From contig CAYJEY010000015.1 of assembly GCA_964369385.1 (NCBI GenBank), positions 1 through 52,821 on the forward strand: a DNA stretch of 52,821 bases, read 5' to 3'. Below the pieces are notes generated by a model. It had not been told where the DNA came from and did no database searches. It saw nothing but the letters and a program-made list of their open reading frames with translations. The position numbers and the translations under genes are program-made. Source of the DNA: CALVGQ01 sp964369385. Lineage in GTDB: Bacteria > Bacillota_I > Bacilli_A > Erysipelotrichales > Erysipelotrichaceae. This document shows, piece after piece, positions 42,430 through 51,329 of the stretch (position 1 is the first letter of the stretch; each line of letters begins with the position of its first letter).

Positions 42430-43680
42430 TTAGCATTTTGAATAATACTTTTTATAGAAGCCACCAATAGAAAGACCTTGTAGAAATGTTGTGAACAATA
42501 CAATAGCAAATACAGATACGAGCATTTTATGATAACTGTCGGTTTCAAAGAAGTTTAATGAGTCAATTGCCAAGGCTAAACATAGTGCACCTTTTAATCC
42601 AGCCCAAGTAAATAGCTTTGTGAAGGCCATATGGCTTAAGTTTCCTACCCTGACTTTTTTATCGAAACCTACAATGAATACTCCCATAAATCTTGAGAAA
42701 ATATTACCAAGCAATGCAATAACTATTGCAACAAGATTCACTTTCGCATAAATAATAATATGAATTACTGATAACCCTAAAATTACATAAAGGCAATAAT
42801 TCAATAAAGTATCTACCACTTCCCAAAAGTCATAATAACTTTCAAGTTGACTGGTTTGTTTATTCTTTTCGATTCCGCTTGCAAATGTAATTCCACATAC
42901 AACACTCGCAATTGCACTTGAAACTTCAATGTACTCTCCAATTAAATAAGTCGTTGAAACACAAAGTAAGCTTACGATAACCTTCATCTTGTTATCACTC
43001 GATACGCAAAACAATTGATACATAAACCAAGAAATCACAAATCCCAATACAATAGCACCAACCACTTCCTTAAATAACATGGAGCTAAAAACCATAGGAT
43101 CTAGTCCGCTATGATGCTCTATCGCGAGACTTACTACTGCATATAAGGCAATTCCTACTCCATCATTAAATAGTGACTCGCCTTCAATCACAAGTCCAAT
43201 TTCTTTTGGTAATCCTACTTTATTTAATATACTCATTGCGGCAATTGGATCGGTTGGTGAGACAATACAACCAATTAAAAAACATTGCATGAAGCTGAAG
43301 TCATTCATTCCAAGAGTTCTAAACAAAGCAAATGTTAATACTCCATAAACTAATGCAGATATCAAAGTTCCAATTAGTGCTAATAAACTAATGGCTCTTA
43401 ACTTTGATTTGATAATCGTATAACTTAATTGATAAGATCCCGAAAACAACATGAAACATAGGACTCCTTGAATCAAATATTCATTAATAAGTTCCAATGG
43501 AAGTAAATGGTTGAAATTACCTTTTATCATTGGCATAATGAAAATAAAAATTGCTCCTAAAACTAATGAAACACTAAGTAGAGCAATTTCTGTAGGTAAT
43601 TTAATCGTCTTTTCATTTATAAAAGAGGTAGCAACTATAATTGTAAGAAATAAAACTAGTAGTGGTAAAAACATTTCCAT
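42430..43680 (-). CDS. CPA1-family Na+(K+)/H+ antiporter
   Basis: A 416-residue membrane antiporter with about 12 helices. The ion-binding region is SPTDPIAAMSILNKVGLPKEIGLVIEGESLFNDGVGIALY, containing the conserved Thr-Asp-Pro and a Glu-Gly-Glu-Ser-x-Phe-Asn-Asp motif. ATG 43680 is favoured because GGGGTG lies eight bases upstream; GTG 43689 overlaps that SD. The gene is 42 bp downstream of the MATE gene, so they may be co-transcribed. It lacks the long cytosolic regulatory tail of larger NhaP proteins. Confidence 0.93.
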   Translation of the reverse strand: MEMFLPLLVLFLTIIVATSFINEKTIKLPTEIALLSVSLVLGAIFIFIMPMIKGNFNHLLPLELINEYLIQGVLCFMLFSGSYQLSYTIIKSKLRAISLLALIGTLISALVYGVLTFALFRTLGMNDFSFMQCFLIGCIVSPTDPIAAMSILNKVGLPKEIGLVIEGESLFNDGVGIALYAVVSLAIEHHSGLDPMVFSSMLFKEVVGAIVLGFVISWFMYQLFCVSSDNKMKVIVSLLCVSTTYLIGEYIEVSSAIASVVCGITFASGIEKNKQTSQLESYYDFWEVVDTLLNYCLYVILGLSVIHIIIYAKVNLVAIVIALLGNIFSRFMGVFIVGFDKKVRVGNLSHMAFTKLFTWAGLKGALCLALAIDSLNFFETDSYHKMLVSVFAIVLFTTFLQGLSIGGFYKKYYSKC

Positions 43681-43722
43681 ATCGTTCACCCCAAACTTAT
43701 ATTTTATTAATTATAACATATT

Positions 43723-45144
43723 TTATGTTTCTATTTTACTTGAATCAACACAAAGATGTTTTTTATAGAAACGATAAAACATTAATGAAGTGACTATCGC
43801 AGCACTAAAGTCGGCAATTGACTCTGAAACTAAAATTGCAAATACACGACCACTATCATAAGTCAAATGTGCTACGCTTTGCCCCATTGAAATGGCAAAT
43901 TCATTATCTCCTATAAGTATTGGTAAAACATAAATAAGAGGGATTAGCATAATCACTTTTCTAAATATCGCCATTGATAACGATGACTTCGCTTGCCCCA
44001 GAGCCATAAACGCCTGTTGACAAGCAAGTTGTGCTCCAAAGAAAATCGTTCCACATAAGAATACTCGAATTGCCCAAGTCGCATACTCAATAGTGAGTGG
44101 ATCTTGGGAAAATATTCTTACAAATAAAGGAGCTCCTAATAATACAATCATTCCTGCTGTGATAGAGAAGCTTAGACAAACACGAATTGTAAACTTGAAT
44201 GTTTCTTTGACTCGTTGGAAATTTTTTGCACCATAATTATAACTTAGAATAGGCTGCGCCCCCATACAAAAGCCAATAAGTGGTAATGCCATCATTTGAT
44301 ACAAACTCATCAGTATTGCCATTGTGGCTACTGCAGTACTTCCACCATGGACTGACAATTGATTATTAAAAGAGATTTGTAGTAAACTCTCTGTGAATTG
44401 CATAATAAAAGGAGAAATTCCAAGTGCCATAATACTGAGCAGTACTTTCATGCTTGGTCTTGCAAATTTCATACGAAGTTTAAGACGACTCGTATTTTTA
44501 AAGAACACAAGCACCCAAATCGCTGACACAGCTTGAGAAATAATTGTAGCTAGTGCCGCACCGCTAACCCCCATATCAAATCCAAAAATGAAGATAGGAT
44601 CCAAAAAAATATTTAAAATCGCACCGATTAAGACAGTAGCCATACCAAATTTCGCATAGCCCTGTGTTGTGATATATGAATTCATACCAATTGATATTTG
44701 AACAAACACTGTCCCTAAAACATAAATTGAGACATATTCAAGGGCAGGTGCAATTGTCGTCATGTCTGCTCCAAACATCATTAGGAGTGGTTCTTTAAAA
44801 AGACTAATGATGATTGTTAGTATCGTTCCTTGTATAAGTAGAGCTACAAACGAGTTCGTCATGATTTTTTCCGCTTTTTCATGATTTCCCTTACCTAGTT
44901 GAATTGCCGCAAGTGGTGCTCCACCTACCCCAACAAGCTGTGTAAATGCCATTATCAAAGTAACAATAGGTAAGGCGACTGATAATCCCGCCATTGCTAC
45001 TGTTCCTCCAGCCATGTTTCCAATATATATACGGTCAACCATGTTGTATACAATATTGACAAGTTGTGCAATTATTGCCGGTATTGCTAACCCCCACAAC
45101 AAAGGTTTGATTGGCTTATGTGCTAAATCATTTCCTTTTACCAT
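43723..45144 (-). CDS. MATE-family multidrug/cation antiporter
   Basis: A 473-residue exporter with 12 predicted helices in two similar halves. It begins KPLLWGLAIPAIIAQLVNIVYNMVDRIYIGN, the family signature for the first helix. The second half contains MALPLIGFCMGAQPILSYNYGAKNFQRVKE. ATG 45144 is chosen because GGGGA sits six bases upstream; ATG 45150 and 45186 are less well placed. It is divergent from the ribosomal GTPase gene, a pairing that would make sense if both answer translation-inhibiting drugs, though that is inference. Confidence 0.93.
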   Translation of the reverse strand: MVKGNDLAHKPIKPLLWGLAIPAIIAQLVNIVYNMVDRIYIGNMAGGTVAMAGLSVALPIVTLIMAFTQLVGVGGAPLAAIQLGKGNHEKAEKIMTNSFVALLIQGTILTIIISLFKEPLLMMFGADMTTIAPALEYVSIYVLGTVFVQISIGMNSYITTQGYAKFGMATVLIGAILNIFLDPIFIFGFDMGVSGAALATIISQAVSAIWVLVFFKNTSRLKLRMKFARPSMKVLLSIMALGISPFIMQFTESLLQISFNNQLSVHGGSTAVATMAILMSLYQMMALPLIGFCMGAQPILSYNYGAKNFQRVKETFKFTIRVCLSFSITAGMIVLLGAPLFVRIFSQDPLTIEYATWAIRVFLCGTIFFGAQLACQQAFMALGQAKSSLSMAIFRKVIMLIPLIYVLPILIGDNEFAISMGQSVAHLTYDSGRVFAILVSESIADFSAAIVTSLMFYRFYKKHLCVDSSKIET

Positions 45145-45232
45145 TTCCATTCCCCATTTCAATAGGACAATTTTATCATAATTCAAGTGTTGATTGTTTT
45201 CTTTTTTAGGGAATGTTGCTAAAATAGAAAGT

Positions 45233-47800
45233 ATGAAAAAGTTAACGATAGGTATATTAGCACATGTAGATGCAGGAAAAACGACGCTTTCAGAGAGTCT
45301 CCTTTATCATACACATCAAATCAAAAAACTTGGCCGTGTTGACCACAAGACAAGTTTTTTTGACTATAATCATCAAGAACGTAGTCGTGGAATTACAATT
45401 TATTCAAAGCAAGCCCGCTTTCAACATTTAGATACGGAATTTCATTTGTTGGATACTCCTGGTCACACAGACTTTTCTACTGAAATGGAGCGTGTTCTTT
45501 ATGTATTAGATTATGCAATCTTACTCATTAATGGAATTGATCAAATTCAACAACATACTAAAACCATTTGGAAACTACTAGAAACTTATCAAATTCCAAC
45601 TTTTATATTTGTCAACAAAATGGACTTAGCCTATGACTCACAAGAAGTCATTTTCCACAATTTAAAAGAAGACTTGGATGAGCATTGTATTCTATTCCCT
45701 GATTACTTATCACAAATTGAAGAAATTGCACTACAAGAAGATAGTTTACTTGATTACTATAGTCAACATGAAACACTTGAATTATCTCACATTAAAGAAG
45801 CGATTGCCCAGCGAAGAATCTTTCCTTGCTTCTTTGGTTCTGCATTAAAGTCATTGAATGTTTCGATATTTTTAGATGGCTTAGCAAATCTTACTTTGAT
45901 GCCTCAATATGGGGATGAATTTGGAGCACGAATATTTAAAGTTGATCGTGATCTTCAAGGCAGTCGCTGTACCCACATTAAACTCACTGGAGGCGAATTG
46001 AAAGTTAAGAGCCTTCTTCACAATGAAAAAATCAATCAAATCCGCCAATACCACGGGGATAAATTTCAACTTTGTGATCGCGTAGTTGCCGGTGATATCT
46101 GTACTCTAATTGGATTAAGTCAAGGCCAAGCACATTCAGGTGTTGGATTTGAGGAGCATCAATATCCTTTCCAACTCACGCCCCCCCTCAGTTATGTTAT
46201 AAAAATACTTGATGGAAACGATCCCTTCGTAGTCTACCGACTCCTCAAGCAATTGGAGGAAGAGGATCCACAATTAAAAATAAAATATGACGAAACAAAT
46301 AAGGGTCTATCCATTCATCTCATGGGGGAAATTCAAACAGAAATCCTAAAACATGTCATTTTCGAGCGTTTTAAAATACAAGTAGAGTTTGCCAATGCCC
46401 AAATCACTTATATGGAGACAATTACTACAAACTCGATAGGACTAGGACACTTTGAGCCATTAAAACATTACGCTGAGGTCCACTTATTACTTGAGCCTCT
46501 ACCACTAGGGTCTGGCATTCAAGTAGATTCAACTTGCCCTTACGATGTATTAAGTGCAAGCTTTCAAAAACAAGTACTTACTACACTTGATAAAATGAAT
46601 TGGCGTGGATTACTCATTGGTGCTCAACTTACTGATTTAAAAATTACTTTATTGGCGGGTAAAGCGCACGTAAAACATACTGAAGCTAATGACTTTAAAG
46701 AAGCAACAATCCGTGCTCTTCGACATGGATTACATCATAATCAACTTCAAATACTTGAACCTAGTTGTAATTTTGAAATTGCAATTGATGCTAGTTATTT
46801 GAGTCGTACTCTTTATGAAATGGAACAAATGGGGGCAAAATTCATCTTATCTGAACAAGCACAAATGATTAAACTTATTGGTCAGGCCGCTCTTTCTTCG
46901 CTACAGAATTTTCAAACCACGCTCATCTCTTATACAAAAGGGACTGGTATATTTACAATGAGTTATGGCCCCTATATGGCAGTACATGATGCCCAAGATC
47001 TCATTACAAATATTAATTACATAGCCGAAACTGACTTAGAGCAACCTAGTCACTCCGTATTTTGTGCTCATGGAAGTGGATTTTTAGTTAACTATGATGA
47101 AGTTATAGACCACATTCATATTGATCAATACTATTTAACTTCATCTAAAGAATCAGACGCACTACAACATAAGCGCTATGCCGTTAGTGACCATGAACTC
47201 GAGCTTGTGATGAATCGCACCTATAAGACAAAAGATCGCAGTACTGAGCGTATCTATATTAAAAAGAAAGAATTGGATTTAACACACACACCAGTTGTGA
47301 AGCAAGCTAAAAAAATACCTTGCTTAATTGTAGATGGCTACAACATGATTCACTCTTGGTCTGATTTAGCACTGCTAGCACAAGATGATTTAGCAAATGC
47401 TCGTCAACAGCTTCTTCATATGTTGGCAAATTATCATGGCACAAGAGAAGGCATTTGTATTGTCGTGTTTGATGCTTATCGTGTACTTGATAACCGTGGT
47501 TCTTCACTTCAGCAAGGTTCGCTCTATACAATTTATACAAAGACAGCACAAACGGCTGATAGTTATATTGAACAAGCGACCAAAGAATTATCAAAGTCTT
47601 ATCAGGTAAGTGTAGCTACATCTGATGGTCTTGAGCAATTGATTATATTGGGACAGGGTGCCCTTCGTATATCTGCTCGTGAACTCGAACTACAAATTAA
47701 ACAAGTAAAAAGACAACATGATGAGAAAAAACCACTCTCACCACATCGTCCAATGGAAGAAATTAAAAATTTCAAGAATAACGAGGAGACAAAGAAGTAA
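45233..47800 (+). CDS. TetM-like ribosomal GTPase fused to YacP/Rae1-type NYN ribonuclease domain
   Basis: An 855-residue protein. Residues 1 to about 640 are an EF-G-like translational GTPase of the ribosomal-protection (TetM/TetO) type: G1 AHVDAGKTT (10-18), DTPGHTDF, NKMD, then domains III-V. Residues about 695-850 form an NYN/PIN-like domain matching YacP (Rae1), an RNase that cuts mRNA in the ribosomal A site: VDGYNMI with Asp701, VVFDAY with Asp747, TADSYIE with Asp776 and ATSDGLEQ with Asp798, then FGQGALR-like LGQGALRISARELE. All acidic residues appear intact. ATG 45233 is chosen because it directly precedes the GTPase fold. Tetracycline resistance is not implied. Confidence 0.9.
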   Translation: MKKLTIGILAHVDAGKTTLSESLLYHTHQIKKLGRVDHKTSFFDYNHQERSRGITIYSKQARFQHLDTEFHLLDTPGHTDFSTEMERVLYVLDYAILLINGIDQIQQHTKTIWKLLETYQIPTFIFVNKMDLAYDSQEVIFHNLKEDLDEHCILFPDYLSQIEEIALQEDSLLDYYSQHETLELSHIKEAIAQRRIFPCFFGSALKSLNVSIFLDGLANLTLMPQYGDEFGARIFKVDRDLQGSRCTHIKLTGGELKVKSLLHNEKINQIRQYHGDKFQLCDRVVAGDICTLIGLSQGQAHSGVGFEEHQYPFQLTPPLSYVIKILDGNDPFVVYRLLKQLEEEDPQLKIKYDETNKGLSIHLMGEIQTEILKHVIFERFKIQVEFANAQITYMETITTNSIGLGHFEPLKHYAEVHLLLEPLPLGSGIQVDSTCPYDVLSASFQKQVLTTLDKMNWRGLLIGAQLTDLKITLLAGKAHVKHTEANDFKEATIRALRHGLHHNQLQILEPSCNFEIAIDASYLSRTLYEMEQMGAKFILSEQAQMIKLIGQAALSSLQNFQTTLISYTKGTGIFTMSYGPYMAVHDAQDLITNINYIAETDLEQPSHSVFCAHGSGFLVNYDEVIDHIHIDQYYLTSSKESDALQHKRYAVSDHELELVMNRTYKTKDRSTERIYIKKKELDLTHTPVVKQAKKIPCLIVDGYNMIHSWSDLALLAQDDLANARQQLLHMLANYHGTREGICIVVFDAYRVLDNRGSSLQQGSLYTIYTKTAQTADSYIEQATKELSKSYQVSVATSDGLEQLIILGQGALRISARELELQIKQVKRQHDEKKPLSPHRPMEEIKNFKNNEETKK

Positions 47801-47814
47801 ATTTTCTTTGTCTT

Positions 47815-48699
47815 TTAATTTTCAGCTGCATGAATTATGCAGTGATCCATGAATGTTTGCATCACTTTTGTGATGTGCTTTCCTTTATAATATACAATAT
47901 TGTATTGTCTAGTTACATTGAGTTGTGGAACATCTAATTCAACGACATGTCCATCAGTAATTTGACGAGAAATCAAACGATAAGGTAGAGTTGTCACTCC
48001 AAGGTTTTTTTGTACAGCCTGAGTGATCGCTTGTGTACTTGTCGATTGCCACACAATATTTGGATTCACCTGATTCAGTGCAAACAAACTGTCTACAAAT
48101 GTACGAACGCTACTTCCTTCTTCACGTGCTAAAAAACAGACTTGGTTAAAATCAGTTAATTTCAGTCTTTTTTTATGGACTAGAGGATGGCTTGGATGTG
48201 CAATTGTACAAAGTTTATCTTGCATAAATGGCGTAACACTCAACATTTTGTGATTAGACTTGTTTTCAATGAGGGCAAAATCAATTTTATTTTGTAAAAT
48301 CTCCTCTTCAATTGTGTTGGCGTTAGCAATCGTTACTTCAATTTGTATTTCAGGAAACCTTTCCTGAAACTGTGCCACAAGATCTGGAAGTAAATGGATT
48401 CCAATAGTTATGCTACTTCCAATACGTATCGAAGTTTCTTTCTTCCATGATGCCACATGTCCTTCCATTTCATCCATCATTGTAGAAATATTAGAAGCAT
48501 ATTGATAAAGAAGTTCTCCTTGCTTTGTAGCATGAACACCATTTTTAATTCGATTGAATAAACAGACTTGATAATATTCCTCAAGTTCTTTGATGGCAAG
48601 ACTGACTGCAGGTTGAGCGATTCTCATTTTTTTTCCCGCTTTCGTAAAACTCAACGTTTCATATACGGCAATAAATATCATTAAATGTCTTAATGTCAT
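47815..48699 (-). CDS. LysR-family transcriptional regulator
   Basis: A 294-residue LysR regulator. The HTH spans about 1-60 (TLRHLMIFIAVYETLSFTKAGKKMRIAQPAVSLAIKELEEYYQVCLFNR). The substrate-binding domain (about 88-294) begins IRIGSSITIGIHLLPDLVAQFQERFPEIQIEV, which resembles CysB/CbbR-type regulators. ATG 48699 is used because GGAGGGTGT precedes it; an in-frame ATG at 48729 has no SD. It is divergent from the chromate transporter pair and probably controls it. Effector unknown. Confidence 0.92.
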   Translation of the reverse strand: MTLRHLMIFIAVYETLSFTKAGKKMRIAQPAVSLAIKELEEYYQVCLFNRIKNGVHATKQGELLYQYASNISTMMDEMEGHVASWKKETSIRIGSSITIGIHLLPDLVAQFQERFPEIQIEVTIANANTIEEEILQNKIDFALIENKSNHKMLSVTPFMQDKLCTIAHPSHPLVHKKRLKLTDFNQVCFLAREEGSSVRTFVDSLFALNQVNPNIVWQSTSTQAITQAVQKNLGVTTLPYRLISRQITDGHVVELDVPQLNVTRQYNIVYYKGKHITKVMQTFMDHCIIHAAEN

Positions 48700-48796
48700 A
48701 CACCCTCCTATAATAAATTTTATATACATATCATAACATAATATTATTTTACATATATCAGTGTTTTACATAAAATATTAATGGGGAGAAACTATT

Positions 48797-49366
48797 ATGG
48801 AAAAGACAAAGGTAACACTTAGAAAATTATTCACATCGACTTTCCTACTCAGTGCATTTACGTTTGGTGGTGGTTATGTCATTATCACATTGATGAAAGA
48901 TAAGTTTGTCGATGAATTTGGTTGGCTTGAGGATGAGGAGATGCTTGATTTAGTCGCGCTAGCTCAATCAGCACCAGGACCCATTGCTGTTAATGGTGCA
49001 ATCGTGATTGGATATAAACTAGCAGGCGTACGAGGTCTTTTAACTTCAGTATTTGCCACAATCCTTCCACCCTTCTTTATCATTACCGCAATTTCATTTT
49101 TTTATGAAGCATTCAAGTCAAATACAATCATTGCCTTAATGTTGGAGGGAATGCAGGCCGGAATAGCAGCAGTCATTGGTGCAGTTGTGATTCAAATGAT
49201 TAGTGGGCTAAGACAAGAAAAAAGCAATGAACTTATGATCATACTCATTCTATCATTTTGTATCACAGTCTTCTTTGAGGTTAATGTCATTTACATTATC
49301 TTAACTTGTGGAGTTTATGGAGCATGTAAAACGCTCTTACTTCAAAAAAGGGGGATGATGAAATGA
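48797..49366 (+). CDS. Chromate transporter, short-chain subunit 1
   Basis: A 189-residue membrane protein, one half of a CHR-family transporter. The signature FTFGGGYVIITLMKDKFVDEFGWL (about 21-44) and SAPGPIAVNGAIVIGYKLAG are typical. Short-chain members occur as pairs of about 190 residues which together equal one full ChrA. Natural substrate may be sulfate or chromate efflux or another anion. The stop overlaps the start of the next gene by four bases (ATGA). Confidence 0.93.
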   Translation: MEKTKVTLRKLFTSTFLLSAFTFGGGYVIITLMKDKFVDEFGWLEDEEMLDLVALAQSAPGPIAVNGAIVIGYKLAGVRGLLTSVFATILPPFFIITAISFFYEAFKSNTIIALMLEGMQAGIAAVIGAVVIQMISGLRQEKSNELMIILILSFCITVFFEVNVIYIILTCGVYGACKTLLLQKRGMMK

Positions 49367-49935
49367 TTTACATTCAATTATTCTTAAGTTTTCTACAAAT
49401 TGGACTATTTAGTTTTGGAGGTGGCTATGCTGCATTACCACTTATTGAAAATCAAGTTGTAGAATCAAATCAGTGGTTATCAGTTGCAGAATTTTCTGAT
49501 TTAGTTACAATATCTCAGATGACTCCAGGTCCTATCGCAATCAATACAGCCACTTTTGTAGGTACAAAGATTGCTGGTATGGGTGGAGCGATTGTTGCAA
49601 CATTGGGCTGTATTCTACCCTCTTGTATCATTGTTAGCTTTCTCACATTTATATATTTAAAGTATCGCAAACTCGATGTCATTAAAAGCACGCTTGCAAC
49701 ACTGCGACCTGCTGTAATTGCATTAATCGCTAGTGCTGGACTCTCTATTTTGATTAGTGCATTTTGGGGTGTAGGAGAAATTTCAGTAATGAATACAAAC
49801 ATAAATGCAGTAATTCTATTTAGCTTATCCATGTTCTTGTTACTAAAAAAAAATATTGATCCAATTCAAGTAATGTTACTTGCAGGTATCTGTAATGTGG
49901 TCATGAGCTCGATTACACAAATTGTTATGATTTAA
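49363..49935 (+). CDS. Chromate transporter, short-chain subunit 2
   Basis: A 190-residue second half of the split CHR transporter, with FSFGGGYAALPLIENQVVESNQWL (17-40) and TPGPIAINTATFVGTKIAG. About six helices. It is translated in tight coupling with subunit 1, and the pair is expected to assemble as a heterodimer of opposite topology. Followed by a terminator (AACACAC/GTGTGTT with T run, 49935-49957). Confidence 0.93.
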   Translation: MIYIQLFLSFLQIGLFSFGGGYAALPLIENQVVESNQWLSVAEFSDLVTISQMTPGPIAINTATFVGTKIAGMGGAIVATLGCILPSCIIVSFLTFIYLKYRKLDVIKSTLATLRPAVIALIASAGLSILISAFWGVGEISVMNTNINAVILFSLSMFLLLKKNIDPIQVMLLAGICNVVMSSITQIVMI

Positions 49936-49957
49936 ACACACTTTTGTGTGTTTTTTT
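49935..49957 (+). terminator. Terminator of the chromate transporter pair
   Basis: AACACAC and GTGTGTT form a stem around TTTT, followed by T residues. Confidence 0.8.
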
Positions 49958-50040
49958 ATACTTAAATTTAGGATATAACCACCTGTTAACCGCATTGGTT
50001 ACGTTTCGATTACAAATTAACTTATTTCACCTTTCTTTCA

Positions 50041-50069
50041 TTGACATAACTATATTATCCTATTATAAT
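50041..50069 (+). promoter_or_regulatory. Consensus sigma-A promoter of the diguanylate cyclase pair
   Basis: TTGACA (50041-50046) and TATAAT (50064-50069) with a 17-bp spacer, a perfect consensus. An imperfect inverted repeat (TTAACCGCATTGGTTAC) sits at about 49986, possibly an operator. The leader of about 40 nt is too short for a c-di-GMP riboswitch. Confidence 0.85.
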
Positions 50070-50116
50070 AAGCGGGCATACAGTAGTATTGAAGTTATGT
50101 AAAGGGGGAGTTAGCA

Positions 50117-51328
50117 GTGAGTATGACTTGGGTTATTTTTGGATTAATCATCTATGCATGTCATAGTTTTTCGTCATTACGCTTCGGTACAAAAATTCTT
50201 AAATACTGCAAAAAAAATATACTTTATTCGGCTGCCTTTGCCATCTTCAATGCATCACTGTTTTATTTCTGTTATCACATTAAACTTGATTATCATCAGT
50301 TATATGCATTCTTATATGCTGCCTACTATCTTGAATTTCGACTTCTTTCAAAAACCTCTAAGCGACAATTATGGGTTTTGTCTGCAAGTTATGTGCTCAA
50401 TGTTGTAGCAGTTCATCTTCTTATATTGGTCATTACTTCTGTGGCTACAGGTCAAAGCTATGCCGAGATTTATGCTAATCAAACTACTTTTTTTCAAACT
50501 GTGTTTATTGCCCACTTCTTGTTATTTATGATGTTAAATACCGTTCGTATCCTCTTTAGTTTAAAGAAACTCATTGAACTTTCTATGGCTCCAATATACT
50601 CTGAAATTATTTCCTGTGCTGCAACACTCCTTTATTTTGTGATTGTATATGACAGTTGGTTCTTGACTCATAGCGTAAGTTATGAGCGCTACACAATGGC
50701 TACGATTTGTACTGTGCTCTTTGTGTTAGCTCTATTCTTCTTATTACTCGTATTTAACTATTCTCTTGTTCAGCTCCATCCATATAAACGTAAAGCAGAT
50801 GAAGCAAAATTCTTACAAGGTATGGTGGCACAAAAGAAAATTAACGCTGAATTTAAACTTAATATTGATGACTTAACTAAACTATATAATCGTCGTTTCA
50901 TTTTTAATAAGTTAGACGATTTATGTGGTAGAACAACACAGAACTTTGGCGTAATTTATGCTGACCTCGCCTCACTCAAGTCCGTCAACGATCTCCATGG
51001 TCATAAAGCCGGAGACCGCTACATTACGTCAGTTGCCGATTGCTTAAAGATGGCAACTCGTGATGATGATTACTGCGCACGCGTTGGAGGGGATGAATTC
51101 TTGATTATCCTCAATGATGTAAGTGAAGAAATCCTACAAATGATTGTAGAGCGTATTGGCAATCTTATTTCCATTATAGATTCTAAAGAACCATTTACGA
51201 TACATGCCAACCTTGGATCAATGTGCTTCCTTGCGGAAGAGGTACTTACCCGATCCGAAGTAGTTGAAAAAGTAGATCAGCTCATGAAAAAAGACAAAAT
51301 CGCTTATTATCAAAAAGGAGGAAATTAA
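50117..51328 (+). CDS. Membrane diguanylate cyclase with inhibitory site
   Basis: A 403-residue protein with about seven N-terminal membrane helices (residues 1-225) resembling a MASE-type sensor. A GGDEF domain follows (about 245-400) that makes c-di-GMP. The active-site motif is VGGDEF, with an upstream RDDD at the position of the RxxD feedback-inhibition site. DLTKLYNRR and DLASLKSVNDLHGHKAGD are the other standard blocks. GTG 50117 is used because GGGGGAG lies six bases upstream. It is followed after one base by a second cyclase gene. Confidence 0.93.
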   Translation: MSMTWVIFGLIIYACHSFSSLRFGTKILKYCKKNILYSAAFAIFNASLFYFCYHIKLDYHQLYAFLYAAYYLEFRLLSKTSKRQLWVLSASYVLNVVAVHLLILVITSVATGQSYAEIYANQTTFFQTVFIAHFLLFMMLNTVRILFSLKKLIELSMAPIYSEIISCAATLLYFVIVYDSWFLTHSVSYERYTMATICTVLFVLALFFLLLVFNYSLVQLHPYKRKADEAKFLQGMVAQKKINAEFKLNIDDLTKLYNRRFIFNKLDDLCGRTTQNFGVIYADLASLKSVNDLHGHKAGDRYITSVADCLKMATRDDDYCARVGGDEFLIILNDVSEEILQMIVERIGNLISIIDSKEPFTIHANLGSMCFLAEEVLTRSEVVEKVDQLMKKDKIAYYQKGGN

Positions 51329-51329
51329 T

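Noticed and set aside
45233..47800. Calling this a tetracycline resistance gene
   Set aside because: It resembles TetM only at family level and carries a ribonuclease domain; there is no leader peptide attenuator and no linked mobile element, so resistance is not supported.
49936..50116. c-di-GMP riboswitch before the diguanylate cyclases
   Set aside because: The GEMM core motifs are absent and the transcribed leader is too short.
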